64,000 nucleotides of DNA. Source: Burkholderiales bacterium. Its GTDB lineage: Bacteria > Pseudomonadota > Gammaproteobacteria > Burkholderiales > WYBJ01. The translations under genes and the position numbers were made by a program. The notes beneath the pieces are model-generated. The model ran no database searches. It was not told the DNA's origin and saw only the letters and a list, made by a program, of their open reading frames with translations. The DNA is taken from assembly GCA_022841915.1 (NCBI GenBank), contig JALHQN010000003.1:186001-250000 (forward strand). The letters run 5' to 3'. Each line of letters begins with the position of its first letter. Position 1 is the stretch's first letter. This document shows, piece by piece, positions 1 to 8,143 of the stretch.

Positions 1-2
1 CA

Positions 3-1145
3 ACGCTCGGCGCCGACCTGCCCGCGTTCCAGCCGGGCTGCGGCTCGAAGAGTCATGAGCCCGGTGTGCAGGAGCATCTCCAGGCGCGCTACGGCAGCAC
101 GCCGCTGGCCTCGCGCAAGGTGGCATTCGGCGGTTACGACGACGACATCGAGCTGTGTTTCGAACGCGGTTGGAGCGATGGTCTGCCGGTGGTGCCGCCG
201 ACCGATGTGCGCGTCATGCGCATGCTCGAGGGCACGCGCCGCAAGCCCGACGAGATCGTCGGCGACATCCCGCCCAATCTTGCGCCCTGCACCGTCGAGA
301 AGGTGGCCATCAATGCCGTCATGGCCGGCTGCAAGCCCGAGTACCTTCCCGTCGTGCTGGCTGCGCTCGAAGCGGCACTCGAGCCTGTGTTTACGCTGCA
401 CGGTGTGCTTGCCACGACCTATTTCTCCGCGCCCGTGATCATCGTCAATGGACCGATCGCTCGCCGGCTCGGCATGAACTGCGGGGTCAATGCGCTCGGT
501 CAGGGCAATCGCGCCAACAGCACGATCTGCCGCGCGCTCAACCTGATCGTGCGCAATGTCGGTGGCGGACGTCCGGGCGAAGTCGATCGGTCCACGCTAG
601 GCGCGCCCAGCAAGATCGGCTTGTGCTTCGCGGAGGACGAATCGGATCCGCAGTGGCAGCCGTTGTCGGTCGCGCGCGGCTTCGCGCCAGGCGAGTCGAC
701 CGTCACCTTGTTTCAAGGACACGGACCGGAAGCCTTCGTCGACCAGAAATCGCGCACGGCGGACGAGTTGGCGCGCTCTTTCGGCAGGTCGCTGTGCAAT
801 CTCGGTCATCCCAAGCTGGTGCAGTCGGCGCGCGCGGTGGTGGTGTTGTCTCCCGAACACCATGCGATCTTCAAGCAGGCGGGCTGGGATCGGGCTCGCA
901 TCACCGAGGCCATGATGGTGGCGACCATGCGTCCGGGCACAGATCTCGTCGTCGGGGCCGATGGCATCGGCGAGGGCATTGCGTCGAACCGTGCGCACGA
1001 GGCGATACCGAAGTTTTTCGAAGGCGGATTGGAACTGGTGCGAGCGGGTGGCCCCGCCGGATTGTTCTCCGCCATCCTGCCGGGCTGGCTCGCCGGGCGC
1101 AATCGAGATGAACTTCAGCTCGTGACCAAGCCGGTCGGCGACTGA
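3..1145 (+). CDS. UGSC-operon conserved protein (5' truncated by window edge)
   Basis: The reading frame is open from base 3, so the GTG at base 66 is probably not the true start and the gene begins outside the window. The visible N-terminus contains a P-G-C-G-S-K stretch reminiscent of a redox CxxC/UGSC-like site. The body has conserved-looking blocks (FERGWSDGLPVVPPT, APCTVEKVAINAVMAGC) that I associate with an uncharacterised family encoded next to UGSC selenoproteins. I see no membrane segment. The next gene starts 40 bp downstream behind a clear Shine-Dalgarno, which suggests one operon. The biochemical function is unknown; a redox or one-carbon role is only a guess from the neighbouring selenoprotein. 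Annotation software may start this gene too late. Confidence 0.6.
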   Translation, partial: TLGADLPAFQPGCGSKSHEPGVQEHLQARYGSTPLASRKVAFGGYDDDIELCFERGWSDGLPVVPPTDVRVMRMLEGTRRKPDEIVGDIPPNLAPCTVEKVAINAVMAGCKPEYLPVVLAALEAALEPVFTLHGVLATTYFSAPVIIVNGPIARRLGMNCGVNALGQGNRANSTICRALNLIVRNVGGGRPGEVDRSTLGAPSKIGLCFAEDESDPQWQPLSVARGFAPGESTVTLFQGHGPEAFVDQKSRTADELARSFGRSLCNLGHPKLVQSARAVVVLSPEHHAIFKQAGWDRARITEAMMVATMRPGTDLVVGADGIGEGIASNRAHEAIPKFFEGGLELVRAGGPAGLFSAILPGWLAGRNRDELQLVTKPVGD

Positions 1146-1184
1146 GGGCTGCACGCGGCGCGATGCCGCTGGCGAAAGGAGCAG

Positions 1185-1712
1185 ATGATGCATGCGGACA
1201 ACTGGTTGCGGGATCCCACTGCCGAGAGGCAACCGCTCAAGCGGCCACGGGTGCAGCCGCCGACACGGCTCGAGGGCCTCACCATCGGGCTCTTCGACAT
1301 CGGCAAGACGCGTACGCCGGAGTTCCTCGACCGGCTGGAGACGCAACTGCAGGCGCGTGGCCTGAAGACGCGCCGTTACGGCAAGCCGACCAACGCAAAG
1401 GTGGCGACGCCGCAGATCGTGCAACAGGTCGTCGACGAAGTCGATGCCGTCGTGATCGGGTTGTCCGATTGAGGCTCGTGCACGTCGTGCAGTCTGCACG
1501 ACTTGATGACCTTCGACAGCCGCGGCATCCCGGGTGTCAACATCGTCACCACCGGTTTTACGCAGGCGGTCGAAGCGCAGTCCGCAGCACTCGGGTTCGA
1601 TCCGGCGGTGGTCTTCGTGCCGCACCCGATCCAGAACCGGACCACCGAAGAATTGCAGACCATCGCCGACGATGCCGTCGAGGCGGTGCTGCGCAGTCTC
1701 GTGAATCCATGA
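1185..1712 (+). CDS. UGSC family selenoprotein (in-frame UGA = Sec)
   Basis: This reads as a single 175-residue protein if the TGA at 1470-1472 is decoded as selenocysteine. Before it the frame ends VVIGLSD. After it the same frame continues G-S-C-T-S-C-S-L-H-D-L, giving the family signature D-U-G-S-C, and then runs in frame to the stop at 1712. Both halves have the character of one protein (N-terminal GLTIGLFDIGKTRTPEF, C-terminal VVFVPHPIQNRT). A strong AAGGAG-type ribosome site lies just before the ATG at 1185. A perfect hairpin sits 11 nt after the UGA. Standard gene finders would call two short ORFs or a pseudogene. Function: predicted thiol/selenol redox protein, substrate unknown. Decoding needs selA, selB and selC, which are not in this window. 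Confidence 0.85.
1484..1502 (+). promoter_or_regulatory. Bacterial SECIS-like hairpin
   Basis: Perfect 8-bp stem GTCGTGCA/TGCACGAC with a GTC apical loop (1492-1494), beginning 11 nt after the UGA at 1470-1472. The spacing and the G at the start of the loop fit the bacterial SECIS consensus as I remember it: apical loop about 16-37 nt from the UGA, with G in the first two loop positions. It lies inside the coding sequence, as bacterial SECIS elements do. Confidence 0.75.
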
Positions 1713-1743
1713 GATTCACCCACTTGGCCAAGGAGGAAGAACA

Positions 1744-2667
1744 ATGAAAGTCGGTTTCATCGGGCTCGGCACCATGGGCGGGCACATGGCGTACAACGCG
1801 CGCACCAAGGGCGGTTTCGAGATGCTGGTGCACGATTTGCGGCGCGAAACCAGCTTGCGACATGTCGAGGCGGGTGCGGTATGGGCCGACGATATCGCCT
1901 CGCTGGCGCGCGAGTGCGACGTGGTGCTGACTTCGCTGCCCGGGCCCAAGGAGGCGCAAGCCGTCGGTGCCGTGCTGTTGCAGAACATGCGCAAAGGGTG
2001 TCCGTGGTTCGATCTGTCGACCAATTCGCCGACGGTGGTGCGGGCGCTCTATGCCGAATTCAAGCAGAAGGGCATTCCGATGCTGGATGCACCGGTGAGC
2101 GGCGGTCCCGCGGGCGCGAAGAGCGGCAAGCTCGCGCTGCTGGTCGGTGGTGATCGCGCGGTGTTCGACAAGCACAAGCACGTGCTCGATGCGATCGGCG
2201 ATCAGGTGATTTACATCGGCGACATCGGCGCAGGCTCGGTGGCCAAGCTGGTGCACAACATGGCCGGCTACGCGACGCAGGCCGCGCTCGCCGAGGTGTT
2301 CACGCTCGGAGTGAAGGCAGGCGTCGATCCCCTGGAACTCTTCGCCGCGATCCGGCAGTGCTCCCTGGGGCGTCAGCGCACCTTCGACCGGTTGGGCAAG
2401 CAGTTCATGCAGAACAAGTTCGATCCGCCGGACTTCGCCCTCAAGCTCGCGCACAAAGACTGCATGCTTGCCACCGAACTGGCGCGCGAGGTCGGCGTGC
2501 CGATGCGCATCGCCAATCTTGCGCTGGCCGAAATGACCGAGGGCTTGAACCGCGGCTGGGCGGATCTCGATTCGCGCATCCCGATGCTGCTGCAGGAAGA
2601 GCGTTCCGGCGTGAAGATCAAGGTGCCGGCAGCCGACATCGATGCCGTGCTCAAGCGGGACGGCTGA
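1744..2667 (+). CDS. 3-hydroxyisobutyrate dehydrogenase-like NAD(P)-dependent oxidoreductase
   Basis: A 307-residue beta-hydroxyacid dehydrogenase. The N-terminal Rossmann motif is VGFIGLGTMGGHMA, and the substrate-binding block DAPVSGGPAGAKSG lies near residues 115-128. The family's catalytic-lysine helix follows (GSVAKLVHNM, K about residue 170), then an all-alpha C-terminal domain of normal length. A very strong AAGGAGGAA ribosome site precedes the ATG. It lies 31 bp after the UGSC selenoprotein and is probably in the same operon. The substrate cannot be told from sequence; relatives reduce or oxidise 3-hydroxyisobutyrate, tartronate semialdehyde and similar short acids. Its last 17 bp overlap the convergent MFS gene. 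Confidence 0.85.
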   Translation: MKVGFIGLGTMGGHMAYNARTKGGFEMLVHDLRRETSLRHVEAGAVWADDIASLARECDVVLTSLPGPKEAQAVGAVLLQNMRKGCPWFDLSTNSPTVVRALYAEFKQKGIPMLDAPVSGGPAGAKSGKLALLVGGDRAVFDKHKHVLDAIGDQVIYIGDIGAGSVAKLVHNMAGYATQAALAEVFTLGVKAGVDPLELFAAIRQCSLGRQRTFDRLGKQFMQNKFDPPDFALKLAHKDCMLATELAREVGVPMRIANLALAEMTEGLNRGWADLDSRIPMLLQEERSGVKIKVPAADIDAVLKRDG

Positions 2668-3853
2668 GGCGGGCGCGTCGGTGTGCGTGCCAGCTGCCGA
2701 AGCCTAGCAGCACGGTCATGAGCCAGAAGGCCGGTGCGATGCCGACAGCGGCGCCGAAAGCGCCGCTCAACAAGGGCACGCTGGTCTGGCTGATGTTGAG
2801 CAGCAAGCTGCGTATGCCGACCGCTTCACCCGCGCGCCCTGCCGGGGAGAGGCGGTAGATCAGGGTCATGATCGTCGGCTGTGCGCTGCCCAGCGCGAAA
2901 CCGCACACGAAGGCGAGTGCGGCCAGCACCAGACCGCTCTGGATCAGCGGAAACACCCCGAAGGCCGCCGCGGTCATGATCATCGCCGCGATCAGCAGCG
3001 GCCATTCGCGCATGCGATGCGCGATCATGGGCATGACGAGGCGCACGACGAAAATTGCCACGCCGAAGGCGCCGAGCACCAAGCCGATCTGCGACGCGGA
3101 CAAGCCGATGCGCACCCCGTAGATCGGCACCGCGAACGTGAACAGATCCCAGCACATCGACAACACGCCGCTCACCGCGAGCACGACGCGCAGTTCCGGC
3201 GTTTTGAGCAGATCCAGCGCACGTCGTTTGGTTGCCGTGGCGGCCTGCGTGGGACGCGCGATGTCTGATTTGTCGCTGATGGCCGCGATCAGCCCCAAAA
3301 CGGCGATGACGGTGGACGCCGCGAACGTCGCCCGGTAGCCGATCCAGTCGATGCAAAAGCCCGCCATCATCGGGCCCAGGAAGCTCGAGGTGGAGAAGGC
3401 CAGCGCGAGCAGGCTGAAGTTGCGCATGCGCTCGCGGTCGGTGCCGATCAGCCCGACGGCCTGGTGTACGGCGACATGGAAGAAGAGAAAGCCCAGGCCG
3501 CAGATCGAGGTGACGAAAAAGAGGCTCTCCAGGCGCGGGAATGCCACCACGACGCTCAAGCCGGCCACCAGCAGGATCGCGCCCAGGATCATCGGCCGGC
3601 GCGGTCCGACCTGGTCGATCATGCGCCCGGCGTGGACCGAAATAAGCATGGGCAGGAAGGCGATCAGCGACATGATGACGCCGACGGTGAGTTCGCTCGC
3701 GCCCAGATGCAGCCCGTACAGCGTCGCGGACACCCGCATCGAGGCGAAAGCCGCATGGATGAGGATGGTGAGCCAGAAAATACGCGAAAGCTTCAAGCGA
3801 CTCGCACTCGCAAAGTGGGGAGAATCGCATTGCCTCGGCGTCGAAGTGGACAC
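2651..3853 (-). CDS. MFS transporter
   Basis: A 400-residue integral membrane protein with about 12 hydrophobic segments. It has the MFS loop 2-3 signature G-R-M-I-D-Q-V-G-P-R-R near residues 75-88 and a weaker repeat in the second half (MPMIAHRMREWP). Starts at GTG (3853), followed by a short polar N-terminus. Likely a proton-driven exporter or uptake carrier of small molecules in the inner membrane; no substrate is suggested. It is convergent with the dehydrogenase gene, so it is transcribed separately. The 3854-4100 stretch upstream should hold its promoter and that of the rightward genes. Confidence 0.8.
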   Translation of the reverse strand: MSTSTPRQCDSPHFASASRLKLSRIFWLTILIHAAFASMRVSATLYGLHLGASELTVGVIMSLIAFLPMLISVHAGRMIDQVGPRRPMILGAILLVAGLSVVVAFPRLESLFFVTSICGLGFLFFHVAVHQAVGLIGTDRERMRNFSLLALAFSTSSFLGPMMAGFCIDWIGYRATFAASTVIAVLGLIAAISDKSDIARPTQAATATKRRALDLLKTPELRVVLAVSGVLSMCWDLFTFAVPIYGVRIGLSASQIGLVLGAFGVAIFVVRLVMPMIAHRMREWPLLIAAMIMTAAAFGVFPLIQSGLVLAALAFVCGFALGSAQPTIMTLIYRLSPAGRAGEAVGIRSLLLNISQTSVPLLSGAFGAAVGIAPAFWLMTVLLGFGSWHAHRRARLSRPA

Positions 3854-4100
3854 CGGGCAACGAGAACTCGGGGCGCAGGCAGTTTACTCGATCGTGTCGC
3901 GGACGGCCGCAGGCACATGCCCGGCCTCCGCGCCTGCCTGCTGCCATCTACGCTATGCGAGCGTGCTTGACCGCCATTTGCACTAGCATCGACAATCCAC
4001 GCTCGTGCCGGACAGGTTGTTCGGACTGTCGACGAAACCTTGTCGTTTGCCCCGCTGGGCGTGCGCAATCCCGATGCTGCTCAATCGATTCAGATCATCG

Positions 4101-4403
4101 ATGCGAGGTCCGTGCTTGCGCGCGGCGCTGGCTCTGCTGTTCGTGCCTCATGCCGATGCATGGGCAGCATTGACCTGCGAACAGGTGTACGCGGTTTCGC
4201 AAGCCTCGGTCCGGTATCGGGATCAGGGCCATGCACTCCACCAAGTGCTGGCTGCGCTGAAGGACGTCGAGGTGCAGAACAAGCTGAGCGCCATCGAACT
4301 CGAGTTGCTGCACAAGGCCGTATCGATCGCCTACCTCGGGCAAGCGTCTCCGGAGGAGATCGCGCTGGAATGCGTGCAGTCCCGCAGGCTGAAAAGATCC
4401 TGA
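4101..4403 (+). CDS. Small exported protein of unknown function
   Basis: About 100 residues. Starting at the ATG at 4101 gives a classic signal peptide (MRGPCLRAALALLFVPHADAWA, then ALTCEQ), so this start is preferred over in-frame ATGs at 4005 and 4074. The mature part is mostly helical and charged (QVLAALKDVEVQNKLSAIEL) and has two cysteines that could form a disulfide. I do not recognise the family. It lies 43 bp before the first exported methyltransferase and may share its transcript. Confidence 0.55.
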   Translation: MRGPCLRAALALLFVPHADAWAALTCEQVYAVSQASVRYRDQGHALHQVLAALKDVEVQNKLSAIELELLHKAVSIAYLGQASPEEIALECVQSRRLKRS

Positions 4404-4446
4404 CGCGCACTTGCTGCGCGCTCCATCACAACCAGAGGAAATATTG

Positions 4447-5349
4447 ATGAGTACTGCAACCGTAAGCTTTCAACGCCTGTTTGTGATCGGCGCGATGGCG
4501 CTGGCAACGAGCACGGGCGCTGCGGAGGACGCGCCCCGGACGGCTGGTCCGTACGTGCCCACGCCGCAGGTGATCGTCGACCGGATGCTGCAGATGGGTC
4601 AGGTGACGGCGACCGATTTCGTGATCGACCTGGGTTCGGGTGACGGCCGCATCGTGCGAACTGCAGCCAAGGCGCATGGGGCCAACGGTTTCGGCGTCGA
4701 CATCGACAGCGAACTGGTCGAGCGCAGCAACGCTGCGGCGAAGCGAGAAGGCGTCGCCGACCGGGCGAAGTTCTATGTGCAGGACGTCTTCAAGGCCGAT
4801 CTGAGCAAGGCGACGGTGGTGACCCTCTATGTCCTGCCGGCCATGATGACCAGCCTGCGCCCCAAGCTGCTCTCGGAGCTGAAACCCGGCACGCGAGTGG
4901 TCTCGCATGACTACCACTTTCAGGAGTGGTTGCCGGACAACCGCATGAGCTTCGACGTGCCCGAGAAGCAGGAGGCGGTCGGTTTCAGCAGCACCTCGCT
5001 GTACCTGTGGGTCGTGCCCGCTCTGGTCGGCGGTCGCTGGCAACTCGAAGTCGCGGGTCAGAAACTGCCCTATCCGGTGACGCTCACCTTCAATCAGGTT
5101 TATCAGTACGTCAACGGCAATGCCGAAGCAGGTGCGCGCCGCACCGACATCGGCAACACCAAGCTGCGGGGCGACAAGTTCGAGTTCGCGGCCGACATCG
5201 GCCCCAAGGCCGATGGCGATCGCTACACGTTCCGTGGCACGGTGAACGGCAACACCATGCAAGGCGAGGTCGTCTGGGGAATGAAGGCGAACGCCAAGCG
5301 GCACACCTGGAAAGCGACTCGACTGGATGCCCCGGTGCCGCTGCGCTGA
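4447..5349 (+). CDS. Exported class I SAM-dependent methyltransferase, paralogue 1
   Basis: A 300-residue protein with an N-terminal signal peptide ending near TSTGAA/EDAP, then the family block YVPTPQVIVDRMLQMGQV. The SAM-binding motif I, FVIDLGSGDGRIV, follows, then GVDID, then LYVLPAMMTSLRPKLL and GTRVVSHDYHF. It resembles FAM173/ATPSCKMT-type lysine methyltransferases, with an extra beta-rich C-terminal domain of about 110 residues. The start at 4447 is chosen for its AGAGGA site and signal peptide. It is the first of five paralogues in 6.5 kb, separated from the other four by an opposite-strand gene. An exported SAM enzyme is odd because SAM is not known to be supplied to the periplasm. 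Substrate unknown. Confidence 0.75.
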   Translation: MSTATVSFQRLFVIGAMALATSTGAAEDAPRTAGPYVPTPQVIVDRMLQMGQVTATDFVIDLGSGDGRIVRTAAKAHGANGFGVDIDSELVERSNAAAKREGVADRAKFYVQDVFKADLSKATVVTLYVLPAMMTSLRPKLLSELKPGTRVVSHDYHFQEWLPDNRMSFDVPEKQEAVGFSSTSLYLWVVPALVGGRWQLEVAGQKLPYPVTLTFNQVYQYVNGNAEAGARRTDIGNTKLRGDKFEFAADIGPKADGDRYTFRGTVNGNTMQGEVVWGMKANAKRHTWKATRLDAPVPLR

Positions 5350-5404
5350 TGCCGGCGACGACCGGCCAAGTGGGGCCGGGCGCAGCCGTCGGCCGTGCTC
5401 GGCG

Positions 5405-7018
5405 TCAGTTCACCAGAAAGGCGGCCGGCAGGTTCTTCACCACCTCGGCCCGATAGTTCATCTGCATCCGCGCGAGGTCGTCGGACACCGTGCTGCGCGC
5501 ATCGGTGATGATCTGCCCCCCGGCCATGAGCCCGCGGTCGAGCTGCCGCGGGTTCGCCATCATCTTGTCCAGATCGGCGGCATAACGGGGAGGGACTCGA
5601 TCCAGGCTCGGCGGTCTGTGCTTCAGGGCTGCGGCCGATGCCACCACGTAGCTGTTGACGTGACGGGCGTCGCGCTCGTCTTCCCGATACAGCAGCACAT
5701 GCGGAAATTCGACGCGTAGAGTCGTGAGGAAGTGTGCGTAGGCGATCGGTGCGTCCAGATCCGCGAACGTGTTGAACACCGCGATGCCGTCCGGCGTGAG
5801 GCAGGCGCGCAGATCGGCGAAGAAGTCGCGGGTGATCAGGTAGTCCGGCGTGCCGTCGCCGTGGAACAGATCCACGACCACCACGTCATGCTTGCCGACG
5901 CACTGGCGCAGGTAGGTGCGCGCGTCTGCCTGCACCAATTTCACCTTGCGCTCGTCCAGGCCGAAGAAGCGCTTGGCCACGGCGAACGAAGCCGGATCGA
6001 TGTCGACCGCGGTGACGTCGACGCCCCGCGCCGACAGGCGGGTCGGCACCACGCCCGCGCCCACGCCGAGCGTCAGCGCCGAACGCATCTCCGGCTGATG
6101 CAGCCAGGACAGTCCCTCGAGCGCGAAGGTGTAGAAGGAGAACGACTGGCCGTCGGAGAGCATGCGGTTCTGGATCAGTCCGTCCTGGAAGTAAACGCGC
6201 ACGAACCGCCCCTGGTCATCGATCGGTGTGCTCTTGAGCACTTTCACCGTGCCGAACATCGATGCAACCGAGGCTTCGATGCTCCAGTCGACGCCCGAGT
6301 ACTTGACCGGCCACATGCGGCCGAGATAGGAGTCCGCCTGCCAGAGCAGCCCGGCCGAGGCAACGACTGCGAGGGCTGTGGTCACGACCAGCCCGCGACG
6401 ACCCGCGATCGGCTGCGAGCCCGGATGCAGGGCGATCACGGGCAAGACGGCCAGTGACAAGGTCACGATCAGCAGCGAGACGAAGTTCGAGAAGGCCGGG
6501 ATGAGCAGGAAGGCGGTGACCACCACGCCCGCGACCGACCCGACGGTACTGGTGAAGAACACGCCGCCGGAGCCCGCGTCGGCCGAATGTCCCGTGCCTG
6601 CGTTGTGCTGCATCCTCATTGCGATCAGCAGCGGATTCATCGCGGAAGTGGTCACCAGCGGCACACCGAGGAGCAGCAGACAGGCGATGAACGAGCCCCA
6701 GACCAGGTCTTGAGCCGCGAGCAAGGGGAACACGTGCGGGTAGGCGAGGCACGAAATCACCATCGACAAGGCGCTCAGCGCCGGCATCAGCAGAAAGCCC
6801 GTGTAGAGGCGCTCGCTGCGGCCGGACCGCGTGAACGAGGTGGCAAGCTTGCCGCCCCACCAGTAGCCGATGGCGAGCGCGATCAAAGTGATCGAGAGTA
6901 TGCCCGTCCAGATGTAGAGGCTGACGCCGAAGTAGGGCGTCATGATGCGCGAGGCGAGCAGCTCCATCGCAAGGGTCGCGCCCCCGGTGACGAAGATGAT
7001 GGCGTAGGAAAGGAGCAT
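5405..7018 (-). CDS. Membrane-fused spermidine synthase-like protein
   Basis: A 537-residue protein. Residues 1-235 hold about seven hydrophobic segments (start MLLSYAIIFVTGGATLAMEL, whose E is typical of membrane-fused SpeE proteins). The C-terminal half is a Rossmann domain like aminopropyltransferases: LTLGVGAGVVPTRL, then VDIDPASFAVAKRFF, then DARTYLRQ, and VVVDLFHGDGTPDYL with acidic active-site positions. Probably an inner-membrane enzyme using SAM or decarboxylated SAM. It sits on the opposite strand in the middle of the methyltransferase array, so it shares the SAM-binding theme but not the transcript. Whether it makes a polyamine cannot be told from sequence. Confidence 0.75.
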   Translation of the reverse strand: MLLSYAIIFVTGGATLAMELLASRIMTPYFGVSLYIWTGILSITLIALAIGYWWGGKLATSFTRSGRSERLYTGFLLMPALSALSMVISCLAYPHVFPLLAAQDLVWGSFIACLLLLGVPLVTTSAMNPLLIAMRMQHNAGTGHSADAGSGGVFFTSTVGSVAGVVVTAFLLIPAFSNFVSLLIVTLSLAVLPVIALHPGSQPIAGRRGLVVTTALAVVASAGLLWQADSYLGRMWPVKYSGVDWSIEASVASMFGTVKVLKSTPIDDQGRFVRVYFQDGLIQNRMLSDGQSFSFYTFALEGLSWLHQPEMRSALTLGVGAGVVPTRLSARGVDVTAVDIDPASFAVAKRFFGLDERKVKLVQADARTYLRQCVGKHDVVVVDLFHGDGTPDYLITRDFFADLRACLTPDGIAVFNTFADLDAPIAYAHFLTTLRVEFPHVLLYREDERDARHVNSYVVASAAALKHRPPSLDRVPPRYAADLDKMMANPRQLDRGLMAGGQIITDARSTVSDDLARMQMNYRAEVVKNLPAAFLVN

Positions 7019-7031
7019 GGACCGATCTATG

Positions 7032-7101
7032 TATAATCGACGCGCTCTTGCTCGCGTCTGAGCGTGCTAATCGTGCGGCCCATCCTGGGCCGAGCTTTTT
7101 T
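7032..7101 (+). promoter_or_regulatory. Leader with TATAAT, hairpin and intrinsic terminator
   Basis: A perfect TATAAT lies at 7032-7037, with no good -35. It is followed by a GACGCG/CGCGTC hairpin (7039-7058) and then a textbook terminator: stem CGGCCCA/TGGGCCG (7076-7092) and six Ts (7096-7101). The next gene starts 42 bp later. This could be an attenuator for the methyltransferase operon or a short RNA of about 55 nt. The terminator is solid; the promoter is less so. Confidence 0.5.
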
Positions 7102-7142
7102 GCGGTGCCGCATGGCCCGCGTTGCAACGAGGTCGAATCGGC

Positions 7143-8138
7143 GTGGGAATCTACCAGAGAAGCAGGGGCCTTGCGAGTTGGCGCCGCCGCGCGGTGGCGC
7201 GACTAATGATTCTGGCCAGCCTGTTGCTGAGCGGTTTTCTCGGTGTGGCTCGCGCCCAAGTCCCTTATGTACCCACGCCGATGGACGTCGTCGAGCACAT
7301 GCTGAGCATGGCCAAAGTGGGGCCGACCGACTTCTTGATCGACCTGGGTTCGGGCGACGGCCGACTCGTGCGCGAGGCGGCGTTGCGCTTCGGTGCCCGT
7401 GGCATGGGCATCGAGCGCGATCCCGAACTGATCGAGCGCAGCACCGAACTTGCGCGCCGGCAAGGGGTGACCGACAAGGTCGCTTTCGTCAAACAGGATT
7501 TGTTCGAGGCCGACATCGGCGATGCGACCGTGCTCACCATGTATCTGCTGCCCGCGGTGAACATGAAGTTGCGGCCGCGCCTGCTCGCCACGCTCAAGCC
7601 CGGAACGCGCATCGTGTCGCACGATTTCGACCTCGGCGACTGGCAGGCCGACGAGACCGCCGAGTTCTATTCCAAGCTGAAGTACGGCGAGTCGGGCGGC
7701 AACAGCAAGGTCTTTCTCTGGATCGTCCCGGCCGATGTTTCGGGGCGCTGGAGTTGGCGCCTCGAAGTGGGCGGCCAGTCGATCGACTACGAACTGCGCG
7801 TGGCGCAGCGCTTCCAGAAGCTCGATGTCGTGGTGCGGGTGGCGGGACAGGATCGCAAGGTCGAACACGTCGAATTGCGCGGCGATGCGCTCAGTTTCAC
7901 CGTCCTCGCCGACATCAAGGGCAGTCCGGTCCGCCAGCAGTTCAAGGGGCGCATCGGCGGCGATGCCATCGAAGGTACCGTGGCATCGAAGGGCCCGCGT
8001 ATGCAGGGGGCTGCGGAATGGTCGGCGGTGCGCACCGAGCGGGGTTTTCGGTCGGCGGTCGATGCCCATCCCCGAGGCGCAGCGCCCACTGACCCATCGA
8101 TGAATCATGCGGCCGTGGCAGCCGCGAGCACGAGGTAA
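7143..8138 (+). CDS. Exported class I SAM-dependent methyltransferase, paralogue 2
   Basis: A 331-residue paralogue of the gene at 4447. GTG 7143 is chosen because GAGG lies 10 nt upstream and it gives a basic n-region (SWRRRAVARL) before the hydrophobic core and an ARA/QV cleavage site. TTG 7122 and ATG 7206 are alternatives. Core motifs: PYVPTPMDVVEHMLSMAKV, then FLIDLGSGDGRLV, MGIERDPELIERS, MYLLPAVNMKLRP, TRIVSHDFDLGDW. The C-terminal domain (KVFLWIVPADVSGRW onward) matches paralogue 1. The ribosome site of the next gene lies in its last codons, which implies translational coupling. First gene of a four-gene block running to 10975. Confidence 0.75.
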   Translation: MGIYQRSRGLASWRRRAVARLMILASLLLSGFLGVARAQVPYVPTPMDVVEHMLSMAKVGPTDFLIDLGSGDGRLVREAALRFGARGMGIERDPELIERSTELARRQGVTDKVAFVKQDLFEADIGDATVLTMYLLPAVNMKLRPRLLATLKPGTRIVSHDFDLGDWQADETAEFYSKLKYGESGGNSKVFLWIVPADVSGRWSWRLEVGGQSIDYELRVAQRFQKLDVVVRVAGQDRKVEHVELRGDALSFTVLADIKGSPVRQQFKGRIGGDAIEGTVASKGPRMQGAAEWSAVRTERGFRSAVDAHPRGAAPTDPSMNHAAVAAASTR

Positions 8139-8143
8139 GCACG

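Noticed and set aside
597-1625. 342-codon open frame on the minus strand
   Set aside because: Antisense to the UGSC operon, arginine-rich composition without motifs.
1185-1712. Interpretation as a frameshifted or nonsense pseudogene
   Set aside because: The frame is unchanged across the TGA, the residues match the D-U-G-S-C family signature, and a SECIS-like hairpin follows.
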